A DNA stretch of 45,795 nucleotides from Clostridia bacterium (GTDB lineage Bacteria; Bacillota; Clostridia; Christensenellales; Aristaeellaceae). Positions within the stretch are counted from its first letter, which is position 1; the number at the start of each line of letters is the position of its first letter. The translations under genes were made by a program, and so were the position numbers. Location of the stretch: the NCBI GenBank assembly GCA_017534885.1, contig JAFXVR010000041.1:1-45795 (forward strand). Direction: 5' to 3'. Positions 16,436 through 24,214 of this stretch are shown here, in pieces. The notes beneath the pieces were generated by a model that searched no databases, was not told the origin of the DNA, and worked only from the letters and a program-made list of their open reading frames with translations.

Positions 16436-16744
16436 GTGAAGCTCTATGAACTGGCGCACGTGCTGCGCTCCAAGAACAGCGGCCCCTTCGCGGTGACGCT
16501 GGACATCCTCTTTGATAACCAGGCCGCCTACGAGCGGGTGAAGCGCAGCGGCGCCGTCACCCCCGCCAAAATCGCGGCGCTGTACGGCATTCCCGTGGAA
16601 AGCATCACCGACTACGCCCTGTACGACCCCGGCCTGGGCATCAAGATCACCTACCTGCGCGACATCGCCTCCGGCACCGCCCGCGACCGCGACGTGTACG
16701 GCGCCCAGCAGCACGCGCCGCTGATGGACATCGAGATCCCTTGA
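16436..16744 (+). CDS. DUF4387 family protein, partner of the AtuA-like protein
   Basis: The protein has 102 residues. The frame is open from 16418, but GGAGG at 16424-16428 and the family start M-K-L-Y-E-L-A-H-V-L-R-S-K-N place the start at GTG 16436, 2 bases after the AtuA stop. Recognisable blocks are S-K-N-S-G-P-F-A-V-T-L-D-I-L-F and the end D-R-D-V-Y-G-A-Q-Q-H-A-P-L. DUF4387 proteins are usually encoded beside, or fused to, DUF1446 proteins and probably form a complex with them. This is the last gene of the operon, followed by a strong hairpin. Confidence 0.85.
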   Translation: MKLYELAHVLRSKNSGPFAVTLDILFDNQAAYERVKRSGAVTPAKIAALYGIPVESITDYALYDPGLGIKITYLRDIASGTARDRDVYGAQQHAPLMDIEIP

Positions 16745-16771
16745 GGGCCACGCGCTGTGGCTGTGCGCATA

Positions 16772-16811
16772 AGAACAGCTGACCCGGTTTTCGCCCCGGG
16801 TCAGCTGTTCT
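16772..16811. terminator. 16-bp perfect hairpin between convergent genes, bidirectional terminator
   Basis: AGAACAGCTGACCCGG (16772-16787) pairs perfectly with 16796-16811 around an 8-base loop. It lies between the end of the importer operon (+) and the end of the 519-residue gene (-). There is no long T tract on either side, so it may act partly as a 3' stabilising structure. Confidence 0.7.
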
Positions 16812-16829
16812 ATGGTTCAGTTGCGTACC

Positions 16830-18389
16830 TCAGCCTGAAGGATGCTGATCCACCAGCTGATAGACGCTGAGGGTGTCCAGCATGGGTTCTTCAATAAAGC
16901 CGGGAATGCGGCCCGGCTTGAAGGTGGCGGCATAGATTCGGCCGTTTTCTTCCCACAGGCCCAGCAGCGCTCCCTTGAAAGACTGCCTCAGGAGTACCCT
17001 GCCCTCCCGGTCAAAGAGGTAATGCACATTGCCCCGCTCTTCAGAACCGCCGGAGAAGACACCGCCCGGGAACATCCGGTTCACATAAGCCGGCGTCTCC
17101 AGCTGGATTTTTCGCATGTTTCCGGTGAGCAAATCCAGCTCAATCAGCGCTGCGTCACCGTCGTTCAGATAGCCGCAGTGCCCGCTGTAGAAGCTCACAT
17201 CGAAGCGCAGGCGCTTTTCCCCCAGAGGAATGAGCTTTTGGTCGCTGAAATCCCGGTTCAGCAGCATCAGCGAGTTGCTCTCGATCTGATAATAGGCGAA
17301 ACACCCCATCTCCTCAAGCCAGCGGAGGTCATGGGGATTTTGTCCTTCCGGCAGTGCGCGCTCATTCAGAATGCGCCCGTCCTCCGGGGAAAGCCGCCAG
17401 AGCCGGCTGGGCGTTTTCTTGCCGTGAGCGCAGCGGAAAACGAGCTCCCCGGGTGTTGTCTGCACAAAGTGCAGCTGCTGCGGATGGGCCATCTCCGGCG
17501 CAAAAGTCCACTGCGCATTGCCCTGCGTGTCATAGCAGGCGACGCTGTTCAGGCCCAGCGATTCACAGATCAGGAAGCCCCCGTCATTGACCATCAGCGG
17601 CTGATGAATGGAAAACGGAAAGGCATAGGCGCTGGCCTCATGCCCGTCCGTCACGAGCACATAGTTGTATCCCTGGTATGATTCCTCATCCTCTCTGCAG
17701 ATATACATCGGCAGCAGAATCCGGCAGGGCTGCCCCGGCTGGCTCAGCCGCTGTTCGGCCACATCGTGCAGCAGATCAAACAGGGAGAAGATCGACGCCT
17801 TGCCGCGCAGCCGGTCGATCAGATGTTTCCGGATTCTGCTGGACGCCGGCCAGTCAGCCTCAGCAAGCGGCTCCGCCCGGAACCGGTTCTGCCGCTTCTT
17901 CAGCGCATTCTTCCGCGCCTTCATCGTTTCCCAGGTGCGCTCGCTTTTCTTCGCCGCAGTCACTTTCTCCTGCTCGAGCAGGGCGTAAAAGGGCAGGCCG
18001 AAGGTTTCTTCCAGCAGAGAGAGCTTCTCGTCCATGGTCACGCAATCCCCGAGCGCCTTGAACTTCCTGGCGGCTGAGGGATCCTCCGGGAGCAGTTCAG
18101 CCAGAACGGGCAGTTTTTTGCCCTTGCCGTCGCTGCTGAGGCTGGCCGCCATTTTGCCATCCCGGATCAGGGTGAGCTCAAACAGGTCGTCGTCAAAGTA
18201 AAAGAAGATGAGCGAGTCCCCGGCGAGCCGGCTGGCCAGTCTGGCCAGGGACTGCGGGTTCCGGTCCTCGGAGAGCACCATGCTCCAGCCGTTGATGCCC
18301 GTCTCCAGCCGGTCGCCCTCGCCAATCAGGGTCTCCAGCAATTCCCTCTGCCCGCTGTGCCAGAACAGGTTGCAGAATGTCGTTCCCAT
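16830..18389 (-). CDS. Unknown 519-residue protein with central coiled coil and propeller-like C-terminus
   Basis: I do not recognise a family. Visible parts are: an N-terminal 130 residues with acidic and hydrophobic patches (D-S-L-I-F-F-Y-F-D-D-D-L-F-E-L); a basic, probably helical stretch around 145-175 (K-K-S-E-R-T-W-E-T-M-K-A-R-K-N-A-L-K-K-R-Q); and a C-terminal half of repeated strands (A-C-Y-D-T-Q-G-N-A-Q-W-T-F, L-W-R-L-S-P-E-D-G-R-I-L, Y-L-F-D-R-E-G-R-V-L-L-R) that resembles a PQQ/beta-propeller. There is no signal peptide or membrane segment. AAGGAG lies before the ATG. It follows the TetR gene by about 100 bases on the same strand, so it may be under that regulator's control. Confidence 0.75.
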   Translation of the reverse strand: MGTTFCNLFWHSGQRELLETLIGEGDRLETGINGWSMVLSEDRNPQSLARLASRLAGDSLIFFYFDDDLFELTLIRDGKMAASLSSDGKGKKLPVLAELLPEDPSAARKFKALGDCVTMDEKLSLLEETFGLPFYALLEQEKVTAAKKSERTWETMKARKNALKKRQNRFRAEPLAEADWPASSRIRKHLIDRLRGKASIFSLFDLLHDVAEQRLSQPGQPCRILLPMYICREDEESYQGYNYVLVTDGHEASAYAFPFSIHQPLMVNDGGFLICESLGLNSVACYDTQGNAQWTFAPEMAHPQQLHFVQTTPGELVFRCAHGKKTPSRLWRLSPEDGRILNERALPEGQNPHDLRWLEEMGCFAYYQIESNSLMLLNRDFSDQKLIPLGEKRLRFDVSFYSGHCGYLNDGDAALIELDLLTGNMRKIQLETPAYVNRMFPGGVFSGGSEERGNVHYLFDREGRVLLRQSFKGALLGLWEENGRIYAATFKPGRIPGFIEEPMLDTLSVYQLVDQHPSG

Positions 18390-18491
18390 GCAAAAACTCC
18401 TTGTCCTCGATCAGATTGAAACGGCAGCGCCTCTGTTCTGCCTGGCGCCGCCGTTATCCTATCTGGCTGTTGTCACGGCTGTTCAGCCGCA

Positions 18492-19127
18492 TCAGTTCAC
18501 CGTAAATGTCTCCAGCAGCATGTCCTTCAGCATGATCAGTTCCTTCTCGGGATCCAAGCCGCCGGTGTGCGTCAGGCCCACGGCGTACCGGGTCACGGCG
18601 GCTAACATCAGATGCAGGACGGTGCAGAAAACCTCCTGCTCCTGCCAGCCGGGGCGCAGGGTGCCGTCCTCCTGTCCCTTCAGCCAGGTGACATGAAAGC
18701 GTTCGTTCAGCGCCTTGATCACATTTGTATACGGCCGCATCATCTGCGTGGTCACGCCCTCGTGCTGCACGTAGACGTTGAAGAACTGGTTGAAGCGCAG
18801 CAGATCCCGGTGATGGCGGTACAATTCCAGGAAGGTCTCCAGCAGGAAGGCCAGCTCCTCGGCCGCGGTTTTGCTGTCCTTGTTAAGGGTGTCGATGAAC
18901 AGATCCGCATGCTGCTTCCAGACCCAGGCGCTGATGGCTGTTACCAGCGAGGGCTTGGAGGGGAAGTAGTGATACACCGTGGTCACCGCCACGCCGGCCG
19001 CCTCCGCGATGTCGTTCATGGTCACCGGATCGATGGTTCGCTCGGCAAAGGCATGGAAACCCGTCTCCACAAGCTTCTGTTTGGTCGCCGCCGCCCGCAG
19101 TGCGTCTTTCTCAGGATTCTTGCTCAT
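18492..19127 (-). CDS. TetR/AcrR-family transcriptional regulator
   Basis: The protein has 211 residues. The N-terminal helix-turn-helix has the family pattern T-M-N-D-I-A-E-A-A-G-V-A-V-T-T-V-Y-H-Y-F-P-S-K (36-58). The C-terminal ligand domain is all-helical and divergent, as usual. It has its own consensus promoter (19179-19207) and is followed by the 519-residue unknown gene, which is its most likely target partner. The ABC importer operon upstream on the same strand ends in a strong terminator before the TetR promoter, so it is a separate unit. AGGAGG lies before the start. Confidence 0.92.
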   Translation of the reverse strand: MSKNPEKDALRAAATKQKLVETGFHAFAERTIDPVTMNDIAEAAGVAVTTVYHYFPSKPSLVTAISAWVWKQHADLFIDTLNKDSKTAAEELAFLLETFLELYRHHRDLLRFNQFFNVYVQHEGVTTQMMRPYTNVIKALNERFHVTWLKGQEDGTLRPGWQEQEVFCTVLHLMLAAVTRYAVGLTHTGGLDPEKELIMLKDMLLETFTVN

Positions 19128-19178
19128 CTGGCCTCCTATGCTTCTGGGAAGCTCTCTTCCCCGTATTTTGTCGTATCT

Positions 19179-19207
19179 ATCATAGCATAATTGTGGGGCG
19201 ACGTCAA
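19179..19207 (-). promoter_or_regulatory. Promoter of the TetR gene
   Basis: On the minus strand, TTGACG (19202-19207) and TATGAT (19179-19184) are separated by 17 bases. It lies between the importer-operon terminator and the TetR start. Confidence 0.65.
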
Positions 19208-19250
19208 TATTTGGAGAAAAAGCTTTGCGGCTGCGGGCGCTCTGGCCGGT

Positions 19251-19292
19251 AAAAAAGCGGCCGTCTCCCCTCTTTGCAGGGGAAACGGCCGC
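19251..19292 (-). terminator. Rho-independent terminator of the second ABC importer operon
   Basis: The arms at 19257-19271 and 19278-19292 form a 15-bp GC-rich stem with one G-T pair, followed on the minus strand by six T (19251-19256). It lies 33 bases after the binding-protein stop. Confidence 0.88.
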
Positions 19293-19324
19293 CCGGAATA
19301 ATGCAGCTGAAACGGTTTCAGCGC

Positions 19325-20911
19325 TTACTTGGCCATGGGATAGATGCCGCGGAAGGCGCCTTCCTGATAGGCAGCGCGCTGCTCGTCAATGATCTGCTGG
19401 CCGCCGTTGTTCAGGATCTCCTGGGTGTACTGCTCCCAGACCGCGTCGAATTCCTCGGGCGCGCAGGTCACAGCCTTGACCAGCAGGTCGGCTTCCTTGG
19501 AGATCACGGTGGAGCCGTAGTCCACGCGGGCCTCGATGGTCTTGGTGAAGGCAACGGGCTGATAGCCGCCGTCGTTGGAGATCGCCAGGCTGTGGGCAAC
19601 CGCAGCGGTGTAGCCCGGATAGGCGTTGGCGGAAGCGGCATAGTTCAGCTCATCGGAGCCATAGTAGAAGCCGTTGCAGATCGGGGCGCCGTCGGTGGCG
19701 TGCAGCTTGTAGGCGTCCTCGGTGTCGCTGATGTTCTTCAGGTCGGTGGGGATGCCGTTCTCGTCCACGGTGGTGTAGTTGTGGCCGATTTCGCCGTTCT
19801 GCAGGGCGAACAGGCTCTCGGGCTTGACCATCCAGTTCAGGTACTTGATGGCGGCAATGGCAGCCTCATCGCTCGCGGTCTCGGGGATGAAGAGGGCCTG
19901 GCCGTTGGCGTTGTAGGTCTCATGCACGGTGGGGCCGTCCACGGGCTTGAAGGGATCGCAGGCAATCCAGTAAGCGCCGGGCACGTTCTTTTCCAGATCC
20001 TGGGAGTACAGATATTCCTGCCTCCAGGCCACGTCCCAGTTGCCAATCCAGAAGCCGTCATAGCCCTGCACGCGGTCGGCGTCGGTCTGCTCGGAGTTGC
20101 CCAGGCCGAAGTAATCGGTCACCAGGCCTTCGTTGAAGAACTTGTTCATCCAGCGCAGGGCTTCCTTGGCGCCGGGCAGCAGGTAATGGAAGTCATGATA
20201 GGCAATCCAGTCTTCCTCGGTCACCTGGCTGTAATCGATGAACTGGTCCATCTGGAAGATCCAGCCATAGAAGGGATCAGCCGCATACAGGTCAGAGGAA
20301 TAGGGGATGGTGCGGTCGCCGCCCAGGTTCTGCTCCTTGGCAGCCTTCAGGTAGGCGTACAGCTCCTCGATGTTCTTGGGCTCTTCCATGCCCAGCTTCT
20401 CCAGCCAGTCGCCGCGGATGTAGGAGGTCTGCGCAGCCACGATGATGCGGCGGGCAGGAATGTAATACTGCAGCTTGCCGCGGCCGTCGTTGGCGTCAAA
20501 CTGGCCGTACTGGAGCACTTCCTCGCCCAGGAAGGGGGCGATGTCGGGGCCGTACTCGGCCATCAGCTCGTCCAGGTTCTTGATGCCGCCGTCGGTGATG
20601 TAGGACTCGAGGTTGGCGGTGCCGTAGGTCATGCACAGGTCGGGGGCTTCACCGCCGGCCAGCAGGCGGCTCAGGATCTCGCCCTCTTCCCAGCGGGACA
20701 CGGGCACCCAGACCACCTTGATGTGGTTGGGATCGCCGAAGTTCTCCTGGATGTAATGCAGCTGCCAGCAGTCTTCCACATTGAAGCCTGCGGTGGAGCG
20801 GTCATACATTTCCACGCGCAGCGTCACCCAATCGTCCTCGGCCGCGGAAATCGCGGGCACCATGCCGATCAGCAGGCAGAGCGCAAGCATCAGGGTCAGG
20901 AACTTCTTCAT
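19325..20911 (-). CDS. Extracellular solute-binding protein (LipO/LplA-like)
   Basis: The protein has 528 residues, the usual length for large LplA/LipO-type binders. The signal peptide M-K-K-F-L-T-L-M-L-A-L-C-L-L-I-G... is expected to be cleaved after A-I-S-A; the single Cys lies inside the hydrophobic core and is not a lipobox, as in the first importer. Family features include Y-I-Q-E-N-F-G-D-P-N-H-I-K-V-V-W-V near residue 50 and A-G-G-E-A-P-D-L-C-M-T-Y. AAAGGAGGT lies 7 bases before the ATG. It is the third gene of the operon permease-permease-binder. LplA-type systems often carry oligosaccharides of plant cell wall; the nearby GH105 gene would fit rhamnogalacturonan fragments, but this is inference. 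Confidence 0.92.
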   Translation of the reverse strand: MKKFLTLMLALCLLIGMVPAISAAEDDWVTLRVEMYDRSTAGFNVEDCWQLHYIQENFGDPNHIKVVWVPVSRWEEGEILSRLLAGGEAPDLCMTYGTANLESYITDGGIKNLDELMAEYGPDIAPFLGEEVLQYGQFDANDGRGKLQYYIPARRIIVAAQTSYIRGDWLEKLGMEEPKNIEELYAYLKAAKEQNLGGDRTIPYSSDLYAADPFYGWIFQMDQFIDYSQVTEEDWIAYHDFHYLLPGAKEALRWMNKFFNEGLVTDYFGLGNSEQTDADRVQGYDGFWIGNWDVAWRQEYLYSQDLEKNVPGAYWIACDPFKPVDGPTVHETYNANGQALFIPETASDEAAIAAIKYLNWMVKPESLFALQNGEIGHNYTTVDENGIPTDLKNISDTEDAYKLHATDGAPICNGFYYGSDELNYAASANAYPGYTAAVAHSLAISNDGGYQPVAFTKTIEARVDYGSTVISKEADLLVKAVTCAPEEFDAVWEQYTQEILNNGGQQIIDEQRAAYQEGAFRGIYPMAK

Positions 20912-20961
20912 GAATGGTACCTCCTTTTATTGTAACGGGACTCGCCCGTCCGGATACGGAT

Positions 20962-21873
20962 TCAGCCCTTCACCGCGCCAAGGGTCACGCCCTGCACAAA
21001 GTAGCGCTGCACGAAGGGATAGACCACCAGGATCGGCACCGTGGCGAAGATGATGGTGGCGGACTCAATGGACTGGGAGATGGAGGAAGCCAGGTCGTTG
21101 GCGTTGCCTTCCATGACCGCAACCTCCACGGACTGGCCGCCCTTGATGAGGTTGTACAGCTTGAGCTGCAGGGGCTGCAGGTCGCGGGAGGTGATGTAGT
21201 ACAGCGCGTCGGAGAAGCTGTTCCACTTGCCCACCGCATAGAACAGGGACAGGGTGGCCATGGAGGAGAAGCTCAGCGGCAGGTAGATGCGCCAGAGGAT
21301 CTGGAAGTCCGTGGCGCCGTCGATGTAGGCCGCTTCGTTCAGCTCATAGGGAATGCCCTGGTAGAAATTCTTGAGGATGATGATGTTGAAGGTGGAGATC
21401 AGGCCCGGCAGGATCAGGCTCCACTGGTTGTTGATGAGGCCGAGCTCCTTCACGTTCAGGTAGATCGGGATGGTGCCGCCGGAGAAGTACATGGTGAAGA
21501 CGATGAAGAGCATGAAGAAGCGCCGGCCCTTCAGCCGCTTCATGGTCAGGGGGAAGGCGTAGAGGATGGTGAGGATCATCGCCAGCACGGTGTAGATCAC
21601 GGTGATCTTGACCGTGAAAAACAGGCTGCGGAACATGGAGGGATCCTGCACAATGACCTCATAGGCCCTGGGGGTGTATTCCACCGGCCAGAAGGACACC
21701 GCGCCGCGCAGGATGGCGGACTTGGAGGACAGGGAGATGGCGAGAACATTGATGAAGGGCAGGGTGCAGATGAGCACGAAGAGCAGCATCGACACGATCA
21801 GGATGATCTGACCCGCGCCGAGGGGCTTCTTTTTCTTCTCCATCAGGTCGGCGGCCGGAGCTTTGGCTGTCAT
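20962..21873 (-). CDS. ABC transporter permease (LplC/YtcP-like)
   Basis: The protein has 303 residues with about six membrane segments. Its EAA loop is N-E-A-A-Y-I-D-G-A-T-D-F-Q-I-L-W-R-I-Y-L-P-L, and the C-terminus G-V-T-L-G-A-V-K-G is characteristic of LplC-type subunits. A short basic N-terminus (K-K-K-K at about 13-16) precedes the first segment. It lies 17 bases after the partner permease and 50 before the binding protein. AAGGAGGAG precedes the start. Confidence 0.92.
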   Translation of the reverse strand: MTAKAPAADLMEKKKKPLGAGQIILIVSMLLFVLICTLPFINVLAISLSSKSAILRGAVSFWPVEYTPRAYEVIVQDPSMFRSLFFTVKITVIYTVLAMILTILYAFPLTMKRLKGRRFFMLFIVFTMYFSGGTIPIYLNVKELGLINNQWSLILPGLISTFNIIILKNFYQGIPYELNEAAYIDGATDFQILWRIYLPLSFSSMATLSLFYAVGKWNSFSDALYYITSRDLQPLQLKLYNLIKGGQSVEVAVMEGNANDLASSISQSIESATIIFATVPILVVYPFVQRYFVQGVTLGAVKG

Positions 21874-21890
21874 ATCCGTCTCCTCCTTCC

Positions 21891-22820
21891 TTACCAGATG
21901 CCCTGTTCATCGAACAGGCGGGACACGGCATTGGCCACGGAAATCAGCACCAGGCCGATGACGGACTGAAAGAGGCCCACGGCGGTGGCGCGGTCAAACT
22001 TGCTGTTGGTGATGCCGACGCGGTACACAAAGGTGGAAATCACGTCGCAGTAGTCCTTGACGATCGTGTTGCCGATGATGTAGGGGCGGTCGAAGCCGAT
22101 GCTCATCATCCGGCCGATGTTCATGATCAGCAGCACCACGATGGTGGAGCGGATGCCCGGCAGGGTGACGTGCCAGATCTGCTGCATCTTGTTGGCGCCG
22201 TCGATCTGCGCGGCCTCAAACAGGTTCAGGTCGAGGCCGGTGATGGCTGCCAGGTAGATGATGGTGCCCCAGCCCATGTTCTGCCACACGCCCACCAGCA
22301 CGTAGGTGAAGCGCCACCAGTGGCCGTCCGTCAGGAAAGGCACGTTTTTGTCCACCAGGCCGAACTGCAGCAGGGAGGCGTTGATGACGCCCGAGGTGGG
22401 GGCGAAGATCTTCAGCACCATGCCGCCGATGATGACCCAGCTCAGGAAGTGAGGCAGGTACAGCATCGTCTGGGAGAATTTCTTCAGCCTCGGCGTGCGC
22501 ATCTCGTTGAGCATGATGGCCAGGATGATGGGCATCGGGAAACCGAAGATCAGATCCAGGAAATTCAGCCACAGGGTATTGACCAGCGACACGCCGAAAT
22601 CGCGCATGCCGAACACAAACTTGAAGTTTTCGAATCCGACAAATTTGCTCCCGGTAATGCCCTTGAAAATACTGTATTTCTGGAAGGCGATGATCACGCC
22701 CGTCATAGGCTTGTAGCAGAAAATCAGGTACCAGACGAACGGAATCGCCAGCATTGCATACAGCCGCCAGTCCCGCTTCAGCCATACCATGAACTTTGGC
22801 TTCCGCTTTCCTTTCTCCAT
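21891..22820 (-). CDS. ABC transporter permease (LplB/YteP-like), first gene of the operon
   Basis: The protein has 309 residues, six membrane segments, and the EAA loop F-E-A-A-Q-I-D-G-A-N-K-M-Q-Q-I-W-H-V-T-L-P-G. The N-terminus is basic (K-G-K-R-K-P-K). K-P-M-T-G-V-I-I-A-F-Q-K-Y and the W-x-N-T-L-W-L-N-F-like segment are typical of LplB. The gene is transcribed away from an AraC regulator 165 bases upstream, a standard arrangement for regulator and target. No ATPase gene is present in the operon. A -10/-35 pair for this operon could not be chosen with confidence in the AT-rich stretch 22840-22910. Confidence 0.92.
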   Translation of the reverse strand: MEKGKRKPKFMVWLKRDWRLYAMLAIPFVWYLIFCYKPMTGVIIAFQKYSIFKGITGSKFVGFENFKFVFGMRDFGVSLVNTLWLNFLDLIFGFPMPIILAIMLNEMRTPRLKKFSQTMLYLPHFLSWVIIGGMVLKIFAPTSGVINASLLQFGLVDKNVPFLTDGHWWRFTYVLVGVWQNMGWGTIIYLAAITGLDLNLFEAAQIDGANKMQQIWHVTLPGIRSTIVVLLIMNIGRMMSIGFDRPYIIGNTIVKDYCDVISTFVYRVGITNSKFDRATAVGLFQSVIGLVLISVANAVSRLFDEQGIW

Positions 22821-22920
22821 GCCGTCTTCCCCCCTCTGTATTATTCATATATCTATATCAATGACACCATAAGCCTGTTTATCAACTCAATGATAGCAGA
22901 GCTTCCGCCCTGCCGCTATG

Positions 22921-22947
22921 TGAAATCCGCTTGAAATCATGTGAATC
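22921..22947. promoter_or_regulatory. Three helically phased direct repeats, candidate AraC-type operator
   Basis: TGAAATC occurs at 22921 and 22932, and TGAATC at 22942, giving periods of 11 and 10 bases. The repeats cover the -35 of the AraC gene promoter. Direct repeats spaced by about one helical turn are what AraC-family dimers bind. Confidence 0.45.
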
Positions 22948-22959
22948 ATGCAGTATAAT
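22931..22959 (+). promoter_or_regulatory. Promoter of the AraC-family gene
   Basis: TTGAAA (22931-22936), 17-base spacer, TATAAT (22954-22959). AAGGAGG follows at 22971-22977, 8 bases before the ATG. Overlap with the direct repeats suggests autoregulation. Confidence 0.75.
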
Positions 22960-22985
22960 GGATCTGACGGAAGGAGGCTGACCCG

Positions 22986-23870
22986 ATGCGTTTTCAGGAT
23001 CTGCCGGCCAGGTACGCCTTCAGCGCCATGGGCAACGGGCGCAGTGATTATGACGGTTTTTACGGGATGGAAGACCGGATGAACTATTTCGGTTTTCACT
23101 GCCATGACTTCTATGAGATATACATCCATTTCCAGGGCGGCAAGTTTTATGCGATTGGCAACGAGATGTTTCAGCTGGAGCCCAACATGCTCATCATCAT
23201 GCCGCCCTTTCACATGCACGGCCTGCAGTCCAAGGGCGAGCTGCTGCACTATGAGCGCGCTTTCCTCTACCTCTCTCAGGAGTACCTGGCCACCCTGGGC
23301 TGCGGACACCTGGACATGATTCAGCTGATCAACGAGCGCATCCGGGACAACCGTTTTGTCTTCCCGATGGATCCGGCGGCGGCGAAAGCCTGCGGCCAGC
23401 TGATCCGGGAACTGCAATCACGGCCTCAGCCCGGCACCTCCTGGGACCGCTTTGTGGATTTCAGCCTGATCCTGTCCGTGCTGCGCATCGTGATCGAGGC
23501 CACCAGCAGCGCCGTTGATCCCATCCAGACCACCATCGTCAACCCCACCATGCACCAGGTGCTGGTCTATATCAACGCGCACTATACCGAGCCGCTGACT
23601 CTCCAGGGACTGGCGGCCCAATTCAATATGAGCGTGTCTACCCTCTCCCACGAGTTCATCGAGTACACACGCCACAGCGTCTATAACTATATTCTCTACC
23701 GGCGCATCAGCCTGGCCAAGCAGAAGCTCTATGAGGACAGCCCTATCGGTGAAATCAGCTTCCAGTGCGGCTTCGGGGACTATTCCAACTTTCTCCGCGC
23801 CTTCCACAAGGTAACCGGCACGTCCCCGCGGGCTTACCGCCAGGTCATCCAGGAAAACAAGCGCGATTGA
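22986..23870 (+). CDS. AraC-family transcriptional regulator
   Basis: The protein has 294 residues. The N-terminal domain is a cupin-type sugar sensor with F-H-C-H-D-F-Y-E-I-Y-I-H (residues 37-48) and M-P-P-F-H-M-H-G-L. The C-terminal 100 residues have two helix-turn-helices: L-T-L-Q-G-L-A-A-Q-F-N-M-S-V-S-T-L-S and the signature I-S-F-Q-C-G-F-G-D-Y-S-N-F-L-R-A-F-H-K, ending G-T-S-P-R-A-Y-R. It is divergent from the second ABC importer and probably activates it in response to the imported oligosaccharide. A terminator follows at 23917. The inducer is not readable from sequence. Confidence 0.93.
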   Translation: MRFQDLPARYAFSAMGNGRSDYDGFYGMEDRMNYFGFHCHDFYEIYIHFQGGKFYAIGNEMFQLEPNMLIIMPPFHMHGLQSKGELLHYERAFLYLSQEYLATLGCGHLDMIQLINERIRDNRFVFPMDPAAAKACGQLIRELQSRPQPGTSWDRFVDFSLILSVLRIVIEATSSAVDPIQTTIVNPTMHQVLVYINAHYTEPLTLQGLAAQFNMSVSTLSHEFIEYTRHSVYNYILYRRISLAKQKLYEDSPIGEISFQCGFGDYSNFLRAFHKVTGTSPRAYRQVIQENKRD

Positions 23871-23916
23871 CAGCCGCTCTCCCCGGTGATCCGCCAAGCC
23901 GCGCCCGGCATCATGT

Positions 23917-23943
23917 CCGTCTCAGAAACAGAGACGGCTTTTT
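23917..23943 (+). terminator. Rho-independent terminator of the AraC-family gene
   Basis: CCGTCTC (23917-23923) pairs with GAGACGG (23931-23937) around a 7-base loop, followed by CTTTTT. Confidence 0.75.
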
Positions 23944-23957
23944 CTGTTCCAACCTTC

Positions 23958-24203
23958 TCACGCCACTTCCTGCACGCAGTAGCAGCCGTCGCGGTCGGCG
24001 TAGCGGTAGCGGCCCACCTTCCGGCGGAGATCCATCCCCGCCCAGGTCAGGATGCCATCCTCGACATTGCGCGGAAGGACGCAGTCGATGCCGACGATGA
24101 TGTGATCCTCGACCAGCATCGCATCGATCCGGGCGCCCTTGTAGAAGTAAGAGTAGATCTGGCCATCGTTGCCGCAGGGGTACATCATCTTAGGATCGAA
24201 CAT
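23958..24203 (-). CDS. Small hypothetical protein (81 residues)
   Basis: It is preceded by GGAAGGAG at 24211-24218 and starts M-F-D-P-K-M-M-Y-P-C-G-N-D-G-Q-I-Y. It is rich in Tyr and charged residues, has three Cys in all (two near the C-terminus in G-C-Y-C-V), and includes I-I-V-G-I-D-C-V. It has no signal peptide and no family I recognise. It lies after the XRE/S24 repressor gene, and the tandem duplication of that gene's end lies just upstream of it and includes part of its ribosome-binding site. It is probably cotranscribed with the repressor. Confidence 0.6.
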   Translation of the reverse strand: MFDPKMMYPCGNDGQIYSYFYKGARIDAMLVEDHIIVGIDCVLPRNVEDGILTWAGMDLRRKVGRYRYADRDGCYCVQEVA

Positions 24204-24214
24204 CGTTATCGCTC

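Noticed and set aside
19274..20935. 553-codon open frame on the plus strand opposite the binding protein
   Set aside because: It reads through the operon terminator and lacks a ribosome-binding site or domain pattern; the minus-strand gene has a signal peptide and family features.
22840..22910. A -35/-10 pair for the second importer operon
   Set aside because: Several weak combinations exist in the AT-rich stretch and none stands out.
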